Positions 1 through 10,345 of a stretch of 64,000 nucleotides of DNA are shown piece after piece. A model generated the notes under the pieces. That model did not search any database. It was given only the letters and a program-made list of their open reading frames with translations, and was not told the DNA's origin. The translations under genes were made by a program, and so were the position numbers. This stretch comes from Bromus sterilis (Eukaryota > Streptophyta > Magnoliopsida > Poales > Poaceae): NCBI GenBank assembly GCA_950022295.1, contig OX465599.1:276851501-276915500 (forward strand), written 5' to 3'. Each line of letters opens with the position of its first letter. The stretch's first letter is position 1.

Positions 1-1432
1 TAATAGCATAATCATACTAATGTTACTAGTTTTTTTCTTTGTGGGGAAGAACTTGTATGTATGCATCACACGCTTGTGTGAAATTGACCTGGTTTTGTCA
101 AAAAACAAAACTTGGTTAATTCATTGCCATTTGAGAGTTCATCTTTAAATATAGGAGCTGGTACGTGATATAGAGAGACCAAAATATATAAATCATTCAT
201 TGATGATTTCACATGTGAAACCTACTTTTTTTGTTCAAAAATTTAAACTAAAATCACGTCACTTATTTATGAACGGAGAGAGTACCAGTCTACAGGCTTT
301 AAATCAAATAGTAGTTCAAATGGGGAAAGTTAATACAAATCAAATGCCAATGAGTTTTTTTTTTTGCGGGAAAAATGTCACTGAGTTGAAATAAGGTTAA
401 CAAGTGAAAAATAGCTTGTGACCTTGTGTTCATTGCATTCATATATGTTTTACTTTGGTCAGCTATAAGAGCTTTATTCTGATGTAGAAGACCCTCAGAA
501 GAAGTATATTTTCATTGCAACTCCTTTAGAGGGCAGTGACACATATGTTTAAACTGGAGTGATTAGTATATATGTTATGATCTCATTGACCATTTTCTTA
601 GAACCTCAAAGTTCAAATTAACCCAACTCTTAAAAAACTAAAGCTTTTGCATGTCTATGCACTCCAAATATTCCCAACGTTTTAGACCTACGTACTGTAG
701 ATTCAGCTTGCTATACAGAGACTTACCAGAAATTGGGGGAGCATGAGCATGAGCATATGATAAGCACAATATAGAGAAACAACATGTTCCAAAAGGGAAA
801 ATAACTGCGCTTGGAAATTAAAACGAACGAGTGAAAGGGCAAACTCTCTTGCATACTAGATTACTAGTACATTTCTTGGTCACATGATATATGTACAGTG
901 GCTACTGAACGTTGCTCCCTCTTAATTGTTTGTATCTAGTCCGCAAATTAATCCTATGTACATGCCACTTTCATAGATGAAAAACTAAGTTAGAAACTGG
1001 ATGAAGTGGTATGATCGATACATGATTGTAACTTCAGAAACAAAGCAAATCAAAGTTACATCAGATTGCTCAACGGATACATGCATGTAGATGAGAGGAC
1101 TGAATCAAAAGGGGAGGACACAGAAAGATACAGATCATGGAAGGAAATTACCAAATCACGGTTGGGTTCAAGCATTGCATCGAATCAAGAAGAGGCACAA
1201 AAAAGGTAACATTTCAAGCATCATTAATGTGATAGCATTGATCCCCAACCGAACAATATATAAATTCACAAGTGACTTCCCTGGTTTCTACGAACCATGC
1301 TAATTAAACTTAGGGAGGGGAAGGTTTGAAGATGAATTCACCTTCCACGGACCTGCAACTGCGGGAACATCAAGATAATGATGAACAAGATGTACTCAAC
1401 ATAATCAAATGAAGAATGAAAGAGTGGAATAG
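1..1432. other. Intergenic DNA downstream of MIR160
   Basis: AT-rich single-copy-looking sequence with no convincing coding region; the short open frames here have no recognisable protein content. It contains a MITE remnant at 225-284. The part next to 1433 would hold the 3' end of the minus-strand MIR160 primary transcript, but I see no clear poly(A) signal close to the hairpin. Confidence 0.5.
225..284. mobile_element. Stowaway-like MITE remnant (one end only)
   Basis: The sequence ends in a CACTTATTTATGAACGGAGAGAG-type terminus followed by TA at 283-284, which resembles the right terminal inverted repeat of Triticeae Stowaway MITEs (consensus end CGGAGGGAG plus TA). I found no matching left end, so this is a truncated copy or a chance resemblance. 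Confidence 0.4.
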
Positions 1433-1445
1433 AAGACCACATATG

Positions 1446-1466
1446 CATGCTTGGCCCCTTGCACGC
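1446..1466 (-). ncRNA. miR160*: miR160 star strand (3p)
   Basis: On the minus strand this begins GCGTGCAAGGGGCCAAGCAT. It pairs with miR160-5p leaving 2-nt 3' overhangs and matches the usual form of cereal miR160 star sequences. Confidence 0.9.
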
Positions 1467-1509
1467 CACCCACAGCAGGCAACCACATCCATGGGTTGGG
1501 CTACATGTG

Positions 1510-1530
1510 TGGCATACAGGGAGCCAGGCA
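1510..1530 (-). ncRNA. miR160: Mature miR160-5p
   Basis: On the minus strand this reads TGCCTGGCTCCCTGTATGCC plus a final A, identical to the canonical plant miR160. It starts with U, as AGO1-loaded miRNAs do. Confidence 0.96.
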
Positions 1531-1852
1531 CAGCACAATCTTGACTAGATCGATCATCAAACCTCTCCTCCAAATAGTGATCAGAAAGAAAGATCAAGGA
1601 AACCAAAGCGATGTTCATATGTTTGTTTCTCTCTCTCCCTCCGTACCTCTCGAGAGTTTGCAGTGACTATAGTGGGAGAAACAAAGCTAAAAGATCTTGA
1701 TGGACATGCCCAAGGCACATGAAGCAAAGACAAGGGAGGCAACCACGGCTGCTACTGGAGAGAGAAAGAGAAAGATAGGTTAATGTGGGGAGCAAGTGGA
1801 GAACAGTGCGCTAGTCTGAAGGATGGTGGTAGGAGCGAGGAGGAGAGGCTGG

Positions 1853-1859
1853 ATTTATA
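1853..1859 (-). promoter_or_regulatory. TATA box of the MIR160 gene
   Basis: Minus-strand TATAAAT in the context CCCTCTATAAATCC. A start site about 25-32 bp downstream (near 1825) is expected. The following leader is pyrimidine-rich (CTCTCCTCCTCGCTCC), as in many grass promoters. No other core promoter candidate is nearer the hairpin. Confidence 0.7.
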
Positions 1860-3251
1860 GAGAGGGAGGCGGCGAGGTTGCTCCCTTTGCCACAACGACT
1901 CCATTGCTAGCCTTGCCTGCTCTCCTGTCTGCTTGGTGCTGCTTCTCACCATAAAGTGAGTAAAGCAAAGAGCAAAAGACATGGAGCACAAGGACACCAG
2001 GATAATACTTACTTCTTCCCTAGGGGGATTAAAGGAGATGTCAGGTGTAGCTTTTGGGAAATGCCATGGCACACTAGCTGGCTGGTTAGTGCCTGGTTTT
2101 AGACCTGCACACCGCAATCTAAGTGTCTTTCCAGGATTATATAGTACTATCGTGTGGTGGTACGAATGCAACGGTAGCCTAGTCTAGTAGTAGTAATAAG
2201 CAGCACCTCCCAAAGCAACCAATTGCATGAGGTTCTCCCTGCTTCATCATGGCTATCGGCTATGGCTCATGAGCATGGGGTTGTTGTGAGCTTCGGCCAT
2301 GGAGATAGAGACCACATAGGAGGAATAGAAAGCGAATCACCATTTTCTGAACCTTGGGGGTACTAGCTAGCTGAACGACCACACGCTTGCACGCATACAC
2401 CTCTTTTTATCCCTCTCTCACACACAGACATGCAGAGACTGCAAAGTAGCTGACTGGTGAAGTGGATTTTGTCCGGAGCTCTTGGCTTGGCGGAGCTCCA
2501 GATTCTCTTGCCCTGCACCAAAGACCAAACCAGCTCACGCCATACCAGTCAGGCACGACAGCCATAGCCCATAGGAGTGGGATATCATGCCTCCAGGGTG
2601 CTTGCTGTTGGAAAGTTGGGAAATTTTGAATAAGTTTAGACTCCTCTCCACTTAACAATAGCATCACACATGCAGCAACAACCCCAATTAAAGAGTGGAT
2701 CAGATCACCACACATGTGCTGATGAGGACATATAAATTCTAGTATTTTTTTTAAATAACTTTTACCGGATCCCACAATTTATTTCTCTTAAATCAATTTT
2801 ATTTTATTTTTTATTAATGAAACTATATAATGGCCTAGGACCCACCGGTGAGCGACACACATGACGACCTCTGGCAAGAGTCAACATGAGGCAGTGCGGT
2901 GGCCACCGACGAGAGGCAACACGATGAAGGTTACGACGTGGCGGCGGTGGTGCGGTGTGGTGAAGCGGCGGCAACGGTGACGTGATGTGGTGATGGTCTA
3001 GCGTGACGATAGTGGCGGCACGACGCGTCGTCGGCATGGGTGGTGGAGGCGCGGCGGAGGAACCATGGAGTTTCGATGCGGTGATGGGGCAGCGGACGGA
3101 CGGGGCGATGTTTCAACGCGTCTAGAAGTTTCAGATGGTTTTTATACCGTCAAAAATGTACAAGATGAATATGAATGATCCTTTAAATTTACTTCAAATT
3201 TACAAGATCTATTGAAAATGTTTTTTATATTCAAACTTCCCTTAAACGGTA
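1860..3251. other. MIR160 upstream region and intergenic DNA
   Basis: The part adjoining 1860 is the presumed minus-strand promoter region of MIR160. About 2860-3120 is a GC-rich patch of GGCGGC and GACG triplets with open frames in several phases but no recognisable protein. I call no gene here. Confidence 0.45.
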
Positions 3252-3334
3252 CTCTCTCTGTAGAGAAATATAAAAGCGTTTAGATCATTATTTTAGTAAT
3301 CTAAACACTCATATATATTTTCTTACGGATGGAC
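3252..3334. mobile_element. Stowaway MITE (degenerate)
   Basis: The left half reads CTCTCTCTGTAGAGAAATAT then AAAAGCGTTTAGATCATTA. The right half is its imperfect reverse complement (TAGTAATCTAAACACTC, then TTTTCTTACGGATGG). This is the well-known small grass Stowaway layout whose arms fold over their whole length. TA precedes it at 3250-3251; the right TA is lost. Confidence 0.75.
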
Positions 3335-3839
3335 TTGTTGAAGATGCTTTTAAACTCTATTCCATGCAAGGACATCTGAGTTGTGGGCCCATCATTTGGT
3401 AGGCTCCGAATGTCACCGCATGTTTGGGGGTATTTATCTGGACAAGGGTGATTGGCATACCTGTCTCTGGACGATTGGTACATACGTACGATATATATCT
3501 GTTCATGGCTTGGACCAGGTTTGTGCATGTCACTGTGTATATCTACGCACCTGTCGGATGAACCATGATGGGTACGTAGTAGTACTTGTCTAGGATGCAC
3601 GAACCGTCCCAATCAAATCGTATGTACTACATGGTATGTGCGTGTAGCTGTAACAAAACCATTTTGTGGTTAAATAGTTGGTTTATTAGAACAGTGAAAG
3701 AAATAAATAGTATTTTTTTCTAAAAGGAGGAAATATCATGATGTGAATAACATGTGTTCACTCTTTTTTGTGAGTAAATATTTGTGTCTATAAGATCTAT
3801 CGTCATCTCTTTCGCCCGCATGTCCTTAATCACCTTTCA
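3335..3839. other. Intergenic DNA
   Basis: No gene or repeat that I recognise. It leads into the 5'-truncated LINE at about 3840. Confidence 0.4.
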
Positions 3840-4890
3840 GGTGATTTCGATTACACATGTTATAGTTTGCCAGCTTGTGGTCGGTCTGGAGAAATCCTTC
3901 TTGAAATTCATACCACTACTATGGATTTATTGGCTTTTTCGGCAGGTGAATTTTATATAAAATTTCACCTATAAAACAAAGCCGATAAGTTTACTTGGAG
4001 CCTGGTAGCAGTCTATGGGACTACCCAAGATGAGCATAAAGTTGCATTCCTCGGAGAATTGGTAAACCTGGCTAAGGATAACCCGTACCCAATGCTTATT
4101 GGAGGGGACTTCAATATCCTTAGGTTCCAAGAAGAGAAAAATAATGACCGCTTCCATACCCACTGGCCATTCCTATTCAATGTTGCCATTGATAGTTTGG
4201 GTCTTCGAGAGGTTAGTATGTCAGGACGGAAGGTCAGTTGGACTAATACGATATGTGCCAACATACGAGAAGCTTGATAGGGTACTCATGGATATCAAAT
4301 GGGAACTAAAACTTCCTCGAGTAACCGTGCAAGCCCTAGAGCGTATCCAAGCTTTATCGGATCACACGGCAAGAATTCTTGACTCTAATTCTACGAACTC
4401 TTATGTATGTCACCCATTCAAGTTTGAATTGGGATGGTTGCACCGGGAAGGATTTCGGGCATAGTCAAGACCGTTTGGGAAAAGCCCGCCATTGGTCGTT
4501 CACCCATTCAAAGATGAAACTTTAAAATAAGGGCCACGAGACAACACCTATCTGTATGGGCGAAACATACCAATAGGATGTATAAAAAAAGCAACGTCTC
4601 TGTACCATCATTAATGAGCTCGATAAAATCGCAGAGACCCCTATCTTATCTCAACATGAGATTGGTTTGAAAAATCAATCCAATGAGCAAGTTAAACGTC
4701 TCTTGCGAGAAGAGGAGATTAAGTACTACCAAAGATCCAAAGCTGAATTCATCTTGATGGTGATAGTAATACAAGATAATTCCAATTGATCGCGAATGGG
4801 AGACATAAGAAGAAACGTATTTACAGTCTCCAACAAGATGAGGGGCGGATTGAAGGTAATGATGAGCTAAAAAGACATAACCAAATACTA
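3840..4890 (+). pseudogene. LINE 1 endonuclease domain and linker, broken
   Basis: Apurinic/apyrimidinic-like endonuclease of a plant L1 element, which would nick target DNA for target-primed reverse transcription. Visible pieces include GRSGEILLEI, EFYIKFHL followed by a stop, WSLVAVYG, and the diagnostic LIGGDFNILR (about 4096-4125), then SGRKVSWTN and LDRVLMD. The reading frame shifts near 4270 (the LDR motif is in a different frame from GGDFN), and 4460-4890 is littered with stops. A 27-bp near-palindrome (AGGTGAATTTTATA and its complement) at about 3935-3961 falls within the coding sequence. Confidence 0.85.
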
Positions 4891-4896
4891 TAATCC

Positions 4897-5990
4897 TTGT
4901 TCGGACCGCCGAATGAAGGGAATTTCACCCTCGATGAGAACCGAAGAGAGGATATCCCTTGGGTCACGGCAGAAGAGAACGACATCCTCACGCTACATTT
5001 TTCAGAAGAGGAGGTGAGAGATATTGTGTTCCAAATGGAACATAACAAACCTCCAGGATTTGATGGTTTTCCCATAGAATTCTATCAGAATTTCTGGGAC
5101 ATCATCAAGACTGACCTTTTGGAGTTGTTCAATTGTCTTCATGCCAGCCGACTTGACCTATTCAGGCTGAATTTTTGTGAGATTGGCTTGTTGCTGAAGA
5201 TTAAGGAGGCGGAGCGGATCGAACAATATAGACCAATTTGCCTCCTCAATGTCAGCTTCAAGATTTTAACCAAAGTTGCTACGAATAGGTTAAACTCGGT
5301 AGCTGACCATGTTGTTCGACCATCCCATACAACGTTCATGCAAGGAAGAAACATACTCGATGGTGTAGTAATCCTGCATGAGACTGTTCATGAGATGCGT
5401 CGAAAAAACATGAGTGGTGTCATTTTCAAAATCGACTTTGAAAAGGCTTATGACAAATTCAAATGATCTTTTATACAACAAACCTTGAGGATGAAAGGTT
5501 TTTCAGATAAATGGCGCTAGTGAATCCAAACTTTTGTAACTAGAGGTAGTGTGGCCATAAAAAGTCAATGACGACGTAGACTATTACTTTCAGATCAAAA
5601 AAGGATTACGACAGGGTGACCCCATGTCCCCAATGTTATTTAACATTTTCGCTGACATCTTGGCCATTCTGATTGAGCGAGCCAAGTAGGATGGACAGAT
5701 TGCAGGAGTAGTGCCACACCTGGTGGATGCTAGCCTCTCTATTCTGCAATATGCCGATGACACAATTCTTTTCATGGAACATGACCTAGACAAAGCTCAA
5801 AACCTAAAACTATTGTTATCAGCGTTTGAGCAAATGTCGGAGCTCAAAATTAACTTCCATAAAAGCAAAATTTTCTGCTTCGGTGAAGTTGTTGAGGGGA
5901 CGGCCGAGTATGCTGACCTGTTTGGTCGCTCATGGCCAATTCCCGATTAAATATCTGAGAATACCAATTCACTATACGTGTCTCATCATT
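4897..5990 (+). pseudogene. LINE 1 reverse transcriptase, broken
   Basis: Reverse transcriptase of an L1-type element. In order: NKPPGFDGFPIEFYQNFW, then ICLLNVSFKILTKVATNRL, FMQGRNILDG, KIDFEKAYDKF (about 5430-5463), then after a stop and frameshift GLRQGDPMSPMLFNIFAD (about 5610-5660) and the catalytic YADD at 5750-5761, followed by LKINFHKSK. The active-site aspartates are intact, but the chain is broken at 5464-5466, between 5466 and 5600, at 5688-5690 and near 5950. Confidence 0.88.
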
Positions 5991-6019
5991 GCGGAGTGGA
6001 ATCATGTAAAGGAGCATCT

Positions 6020-6347
6020 AGAGAAATGATTGAGCAGCTGGAAAGGCAAGCTACTCTTTGTTGGAGGCCAACTGGTTTTAATTAACTCTGTCCTCACCAA
6101 TATGGTTTTCTTATATGCTATCTTTCTTCCATCTCCCAAAGGGGTTTTGCAAAGATGAAACTATTTAGATCCAGGTTTTTTTGGAAAGGAGACGGTGAAA
6201 AGAAAAAGTACCATTTAGCGAATTAGAGTGTGGTTTGTAGACCGAAAGACGAGGGTAGCATTAGTATGCATGACCTCAAGGTCAAGAATAAGACTCTTCT
6301 TAGTAAATGGTTGTTCAAACTTTTTACTAAGGATGGTATTTGGCAAA
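6020..6347 (+). pseudogene. LINE 1 ORF2 C-terminal segment, left half
   Basis: WKGKLLFVGGQLVLINSVLT (frame-shifted in parts), LPSPKGV and LSKWLFKLFTKDGIWQ match the post-RT region of plant L1 ORF2. The reading stops at the CACTA insertion and resumes at 10240. Confidence 0.75.
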
Positions 6348-6362
6348 CACCGGTAGAAAACG

Positions 6363-6560
6363 ACCCATTTGTCCCGGTTCCAGAGGCCCCTTTGTCCCGG
6401 TTCCGGAACTGGGACTAAAGGGTCGTAACTAAAGCCCAATACCTTTAGTCCCGGTTTGCCCACGGACCGGTACTAAAGGTCCTCCACGTGGGCTGTTGTG
6501 GTGCACTGGGCGGAGGACCTTTAGTCCCGGTTGGTAACACGAACCGGTACTAAAGGCCTC
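6363..6560. repeat. Left subterminal repeats of CACTA 1
   Basis: Several direct and inverted copies of TTTGTCCCGGTTCC, CCTTTAGTCCCGGTT and ACCGGTACTAAAGG. They mirror those at 9961-10200. Confidence 0.85.
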
Positions 6561-7330
6561 CACGGGAAAAAAAATCATTCAAATTTGTTCCCTCTTTTTT
6601 TTCTTTTTTTTCAAAAATTATATTATTTCCATTATTTGACCAGTTTTTTTTCACTTCCTTTTTTATATGTTTTCACAATTTCTATTATTTGAGTTATTTG
6701 ACTAGTTTAGTCTCTAACTACCCTTAATGTCTAGTCAAATTACTTAGTCGCAGTCAAACTTCCCAATCGGTCATACATCCTTAGACTACTCCAGCAATAG
6801 CACGCTTAACTTCTGAGTTCCTTCCGTCTCCACTTCCAACTACACCTCGCACACTTTGTTGATGTTACTATCATATCAATTCTATTAACCTCTTGACTAC
6901 AATGTCACACTTCTATATTGTTTTAATTCCAAATAATTATTTTAATAAACAAAAGTAATGAAATAATAATAATATTCAATAAAAAAATATTTTTTGTAAA
7001 ACCTAAAATTTGAAAATTTTCATATTTCCCTCAATAGTAGTCGGAAAACCCTTATTTCATATTTCCCAACTTAAAATTTCTGTCCCAACTTTTGTTGAAT
7101 TATTTTATTGAGGAGAATAATGAATGGGTAAGTGGATGGGCACCCTTTTAAATTTCTATCCCAACTTTTTTTGAATTATTTTTCCTCCAAATCTTAAAAT
7201 CATCATAACTTTTTTCCTGTTTGGTTTTTCTGTTTCATATAAAAAAACTTTTTCATAGGAGGTCGTATGCAAAAGTTATGACCATTTTACAAATTCTATA
7301 GAGATTTTGTAGAAAAAGTCAAAATTCATA

Positions 7331-7424
7331 CTCCCTCCGATCCATAATAAGTGTCGCTCATCTAGTACAAAGTTTGTACTAGTTTAGTACAAAATGGGCG
7401 ACACTTATTATGGATCGGAGGGAG
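7331..7424. mobile_element. Stowaway MITE inside CACTA 1
   Basis: A 94-bp element with nearly perfect ends: CTCCCTCCGATCCATAATAA then GTGTCGC at the left and the complement ending CGGAGGGAG at the right. TA duplications flank it at 7329-7330 and 7425-7426. It is a later insertion into the CACTA element. Confidence 0.93.
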
Positions 7425-7451
7425 TACTTGTTAATTTTGAAAAAAAAATCA

Positions 7452-9610
7452 TTAAATGCATAAAAAATAACAAATGAAGTTAGAAAGAATTGAAATTTGA
7501 GGATGTGGCTTTAAATGGTGCATATTGAATGCACAAAAAGTGTGGAATTGAAATAAGTTAAAAAAAGTGAGTTTGTAACAGATGAGTTTTCTTCCAAAAC
7601 CCTCATACTTCGAAAGAGATGGTCCGATTTGTACACGAAGTGCATCCAGTTTTTGCCCTAACCCTCTCAAATTTTTAGCACATGCTATGTGGGTGAAATG
7701 ATGGTACCATGCCAAGTTTCCACCTTTTTAGAGTTCATTTCTACTTCTTTTTCAATTTCAAGGTCATTTAGCGCAAAAAACAATCATTAAATGCATGAAA
7801 AATAGCAAATGAAGTTAAAAAGGTTTGAAACTTGAGGATGTGGCTTTGAATGGTGCATAGTTAATGCACAAAAAGTCTGGAGTTGAAATAATTAAAAAAA
7901 TAAATGCCTTGTAACAGATGAGTTTTCGTTCGAAACCCTCACACTTCGAAGGAGATGGTCCAATTTGTACACGAAGTGCATCCAGTTTTTTTTGTAACCC
8001 TCTCAACTTTTTGCACATGCTATGTGGGTGAAATGATGATATCATGCCAAGTTTCAACATTTTTAGAGTTCATTTGTACTGCCTTTTCAATTTTAGGGTC
8101 GTTTAGCGCAAAAAAAACCATTAAATGCATGAAAAATAACAAATGAAGTTATAAAGGGTTGAAATTTGAGGATGTGGCTTTGAATGGTGCATATTGAATG
8201 CACAAAAAGTTTGGAGTTGAAATAAGTAAAAAAATAAATTTCTTTGTAACATATGAGTTTTCTTCCAAAACCCTCATACTTCGAAGGAGATGGTCCAGTT
8301 TGTACATGAAGTGCATCCATTTTTTGCCGTAATCCTCTTAACTTTTTAGCACATTCTATCTGGGTGAAATGATGATACCATGCCAAGTTTCAACATTTTT
8401 AGAGTTCATTTGTACTGCCTTTTCAATTTTAGGGTCATTTAGCGCAATTTTTTTTATTAAATGCATGGAAAATAACAAATGAAGTTAGAAAGGGTTAAAA
8501 TTTGAGGATGTGGCTTTGAATGGTGCATATTGAATGCACAAAAAGTCTGGAGTTGAAATAAGTTAAAAAAAGAAATGCCTTTGTAACAGATGAGTTTTCT
8601 TCCAAAATCCTCATACTTTGAAGGAGATGGTTTAGTTTGTACACGAAGTGCATCTAGTTTTTGCCTTAATCCTCTCAACTTTTTAGCACATGCTATGTGG
8701 GTGAAATGATGACACAATGCCAAGTTTCAACCTTTTCAGGGTTCATTTGTACTTCTTTTCAATTTCATGGTCATTTAGCGCAAAAAATCATTAAATGCAT
8801 GAAAAATAGCAAATGAAGTAAGAAAGGGTTGAAATTTGAGGATATGGGCTTTGAATGGTGCATATTGAATGCACAAAAATTCTTGAGTTGAATAAGTTAA
8901 AAAAACAAATGCCTTTGTAACATGTCAGTTTTCGTTTGAAACCCTCATACTTCGAAGGAGATGGTACAATTTGTGCACGAAGTGTTTGTAGTTTTTGCCG
9001 TAACCCTCTCAACTTTTTAGCAGATGCTATGTGGGTGAAATGATGACACAATGCCAAGTTTCAACCTTTTCAGAGTTCATTTATAGTGCTTTTCAATTTC
9101 ATGGTCATTTAACACAAAAAAAATCATAAAATGCATGAAAAATAGCAAATGAAGTTAGAAAGGGTTGAAATTTGAGGATGTGGCTTTGAATGATGCATAT
9201 TGAATGCACAAAAAGTCTGGAGTTGAATAAGTTAATCTTTTTGCCTTTGTAACAGGTGAGTTTTCGTCCGAAACCCTCATGCTTCGAAAGATGGTCCAAT
9301 TTGTACACGAACTGCATCCAGTTTTTGCCGTAACCCTCTCAACTTTTTAGCACATGCTATGTGCGTGAAATGATGATACCATGCCAAGTTTCCACATTTT
9401 TAGAGTTTATTTCTACTGCCTTTTCAATTTCAAGGTTATTTAGCGCAAAAACAATCATTAAATGCATGAAAAATAGCAAATGAAGTTAGAAAGGTTTGAA
9501 ACTTGAGGATGTGGCTTTGAATGGTGCATAGTTAATGCACAAAAATTCTGGAGTTGAAATAATTTAAAAAAATGCCTTGTAACAGATGAGTTTTCGTTCG
9601 AAACCCTCAT
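7452..9610. repeat. About 334-bp tandem array inside CACTA 1
   Basis: Roughly six and a half head-to-tail units. The anchor TTAAATGCAT recurs at 7452, 7787, 8121, 8457, 8791, about 9126 (one base changed) and 9458, giving spacings of 332-336 bp. Each unit contains GAGGATGTGGCTTTGAATGG, ACACGAAGTGCATCCAGTTT and GTGGGTGAAATGATG. The array has parallel minus-strand frames of about 80-97 codons in each unit that end together; they look like a by-product of the repeat rather than genes. Confidence 0.93.
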
Positions 9611-9960
9611 AAAGAGTTAAACAGAATCAGGTTTTGATTAAAACACCTATTTAAAATATCCTAAAAATTTCCATATTGAACATACTGATAAAACATACTA
9701 ATATTAAACAATAGGAAAAATAATCACTCAAAAATCTATTTTTAAACTAAAGTTATTCACAAACTAGTGATTCACACAAATTTCAAAAGAATTCAAGTTT
9801 AAACTATTTAAATTTGAAAACTACTCGCACTAAGAGAAAGTTTATAATTTTTTTGACCTAAAGAAAAAAGATTCATTCAAAAACTCTAAATATTGTAAAA
9901 GTTATTCAAAATCGAAAAGCAGAAACTCTTCTGTTTAGAAAAAGAAAAAAGAAAAAAAAT

Positions 9961-10200
9961 AGACCTTTAGTACCGGTTGGTATCTCCAACCGGGACTAAA
10001 GGTCCTACCTTTAGTACCGGTTCAAGCCACCAACCGGGACTAAAGGTTGCGACATCCTTTAGTCCCGGTTCGTGTCTGGAACTGGGACAAAAGGGTCCAG
10101 ACGAACCGGGACCAATGCCCGGCCGGCCCCCTGGGCGCACGAACCGGGACGTACGCCCCCATGGGTCCCGGTTCGTGACTGAACCAGGACTAATGGGATG
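9961..10200. repeat. Right subterminal repeats of CACTA 1
   Basis: Copies of CCTTTAGTACCGGTT, AACCGGGACTAAAGG and TCCCGGTTCGTG in both orientations, matching the left array. Confidence 0.85.
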
Positions 10201-10236
10201 GCCAGGCCCGAATCAAAGCCCTGTTTTCTACTAGTG

Positions 10237-10345
10237 AAACCATGTTACACAATAAGTATCTAAGTCAAAAGGTGGTGCCTCAGGCATACTGAAGACCCGA
10301 CGACTCGCATTTTTACATTGTGGAACACATAGCGTTGTACTGGAG
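10237..10345 (+). pseudogene. LINE 1 ORF2 C-terminal segment, right half
   Basis: Begins with the second AAA target copy (10237-10239) and continues the LINE frame as MLHNKYLSQKVVPQA, with a TGA before RPDDSHFYIVEH. Similarity fades near 10345, where unrelated sequence starts. Confidence 0.75.

Larger units (their letters stand above)
1433..1543 (-). ncRNA. MIR160: MIR160 microRNA precursor hairpin
   Basis: Read on the minus strand, a foldback carries the exact 21-nt plant miR160 sequence on its 5' arm (1510-1530) and a matching star strand on its 3' arm (1446-1466). The two strands pair with 2-nt 3' overhangs: 17 of 19 positions pair, with three G:U wobbles and two mismatches. The loop of about 43 nt contains CACATGTAGCCC and GGATGTGG. 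Below the duplex a small internal loop is followed by a 7-bp lower stem (AAGATTG with TGGTCTT), the usual platform for DCL1. In plants miR160 directs cleavage of ARF10/16/17-class auxin response factor mRNAs, acting through AGO1. A TATA box lies about 320 bp upstream of the mature sequence, giving a compact gene with a leader of roughly 295 nt. Which paralogue this is (a, b, c and so on) cannot be told. Short open frames on both strands here are shadows. Confidence 0.95.
6348..10236. mobile_element. CACTA transposon 1, non-autonomous
   Basis: The left end is CACCGGTAGAAAACG and the right end is TTTTCTACTAGTG, i.e. inverted CACTAGTAGAAAA-type termini typical of Triticeae CACTA elements. It is flanked by the 3-bp duplication AAA (6345-6347 and 10237-10239). 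Subterminal arrays of CCTTTAGTCCCGGTT and its complement sit at both ends; these are the expected transposase-binding repeats. The inside is AT-rich with a 334-bp tandem array and a Stowaway MITE and shows no transposase, so movement would have needed a transposase in trans. It is inserted in LINE 1. Confidence 0.93.
3840..10345 (+). mobile_element. LINE 1: decayed L1-type non-LTR retrotransposon, split by a CACTA element
   Basis: Fragments of a plant L1-clade ORF2 occur in order: endonuclease (3840-4460), linker (4460-4890), reverse transcriptase (4897-5990), C-terminal segment (6020-6347 and 10240-10340). ORF1 and the 5' end are missing, as is typical of 5'-truncated LINEs, and the 3' end with poly(A) is also lost. 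Multiple stops and frameshifts show that the copy is dead. The CACTA element at 6348-10236 sits inside the C-terminal segment. Taking it out with one AAA target copy rejoins the frame through W-Q-T-M-L-H-N-K-Y-L, a stretch typical of grass LINEs. Confidence 0.9.

Noticed and set aside
1338..1666. Open frames of 66-82 codons on both strands over the MIR160 hairpin
   Set aside because: They overlap the hairpin, show no protein similarity that I can recognise, and are explained by the miRNA precursor.
1752..2171. 139-codon minus-strand frame across the MIR160 promoter
   Set aside because: It spans the TATA box and start region, has no domain, and its 3' part is a CT-rich leader.
2804..3116. GC-rich open frames in several phases
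   Set aside because: Triplet-like GGC/GAC composition gives open frames in all phases; no domain or splice pattern.
3935..3961. AT-centred near-palindrome as a possible regulatory site
   Set aside because: It falls inside the LINE 1 endonuclease coding sequence and is explained by codons for EFYIKFHL.
7452..9610. CRISPR array or a family of small genes
   Set aside because: Units are about 334 bp with no short conserved repeat and variable spacer; the parallel frames are a repeat artefact within a plant CACTA element.
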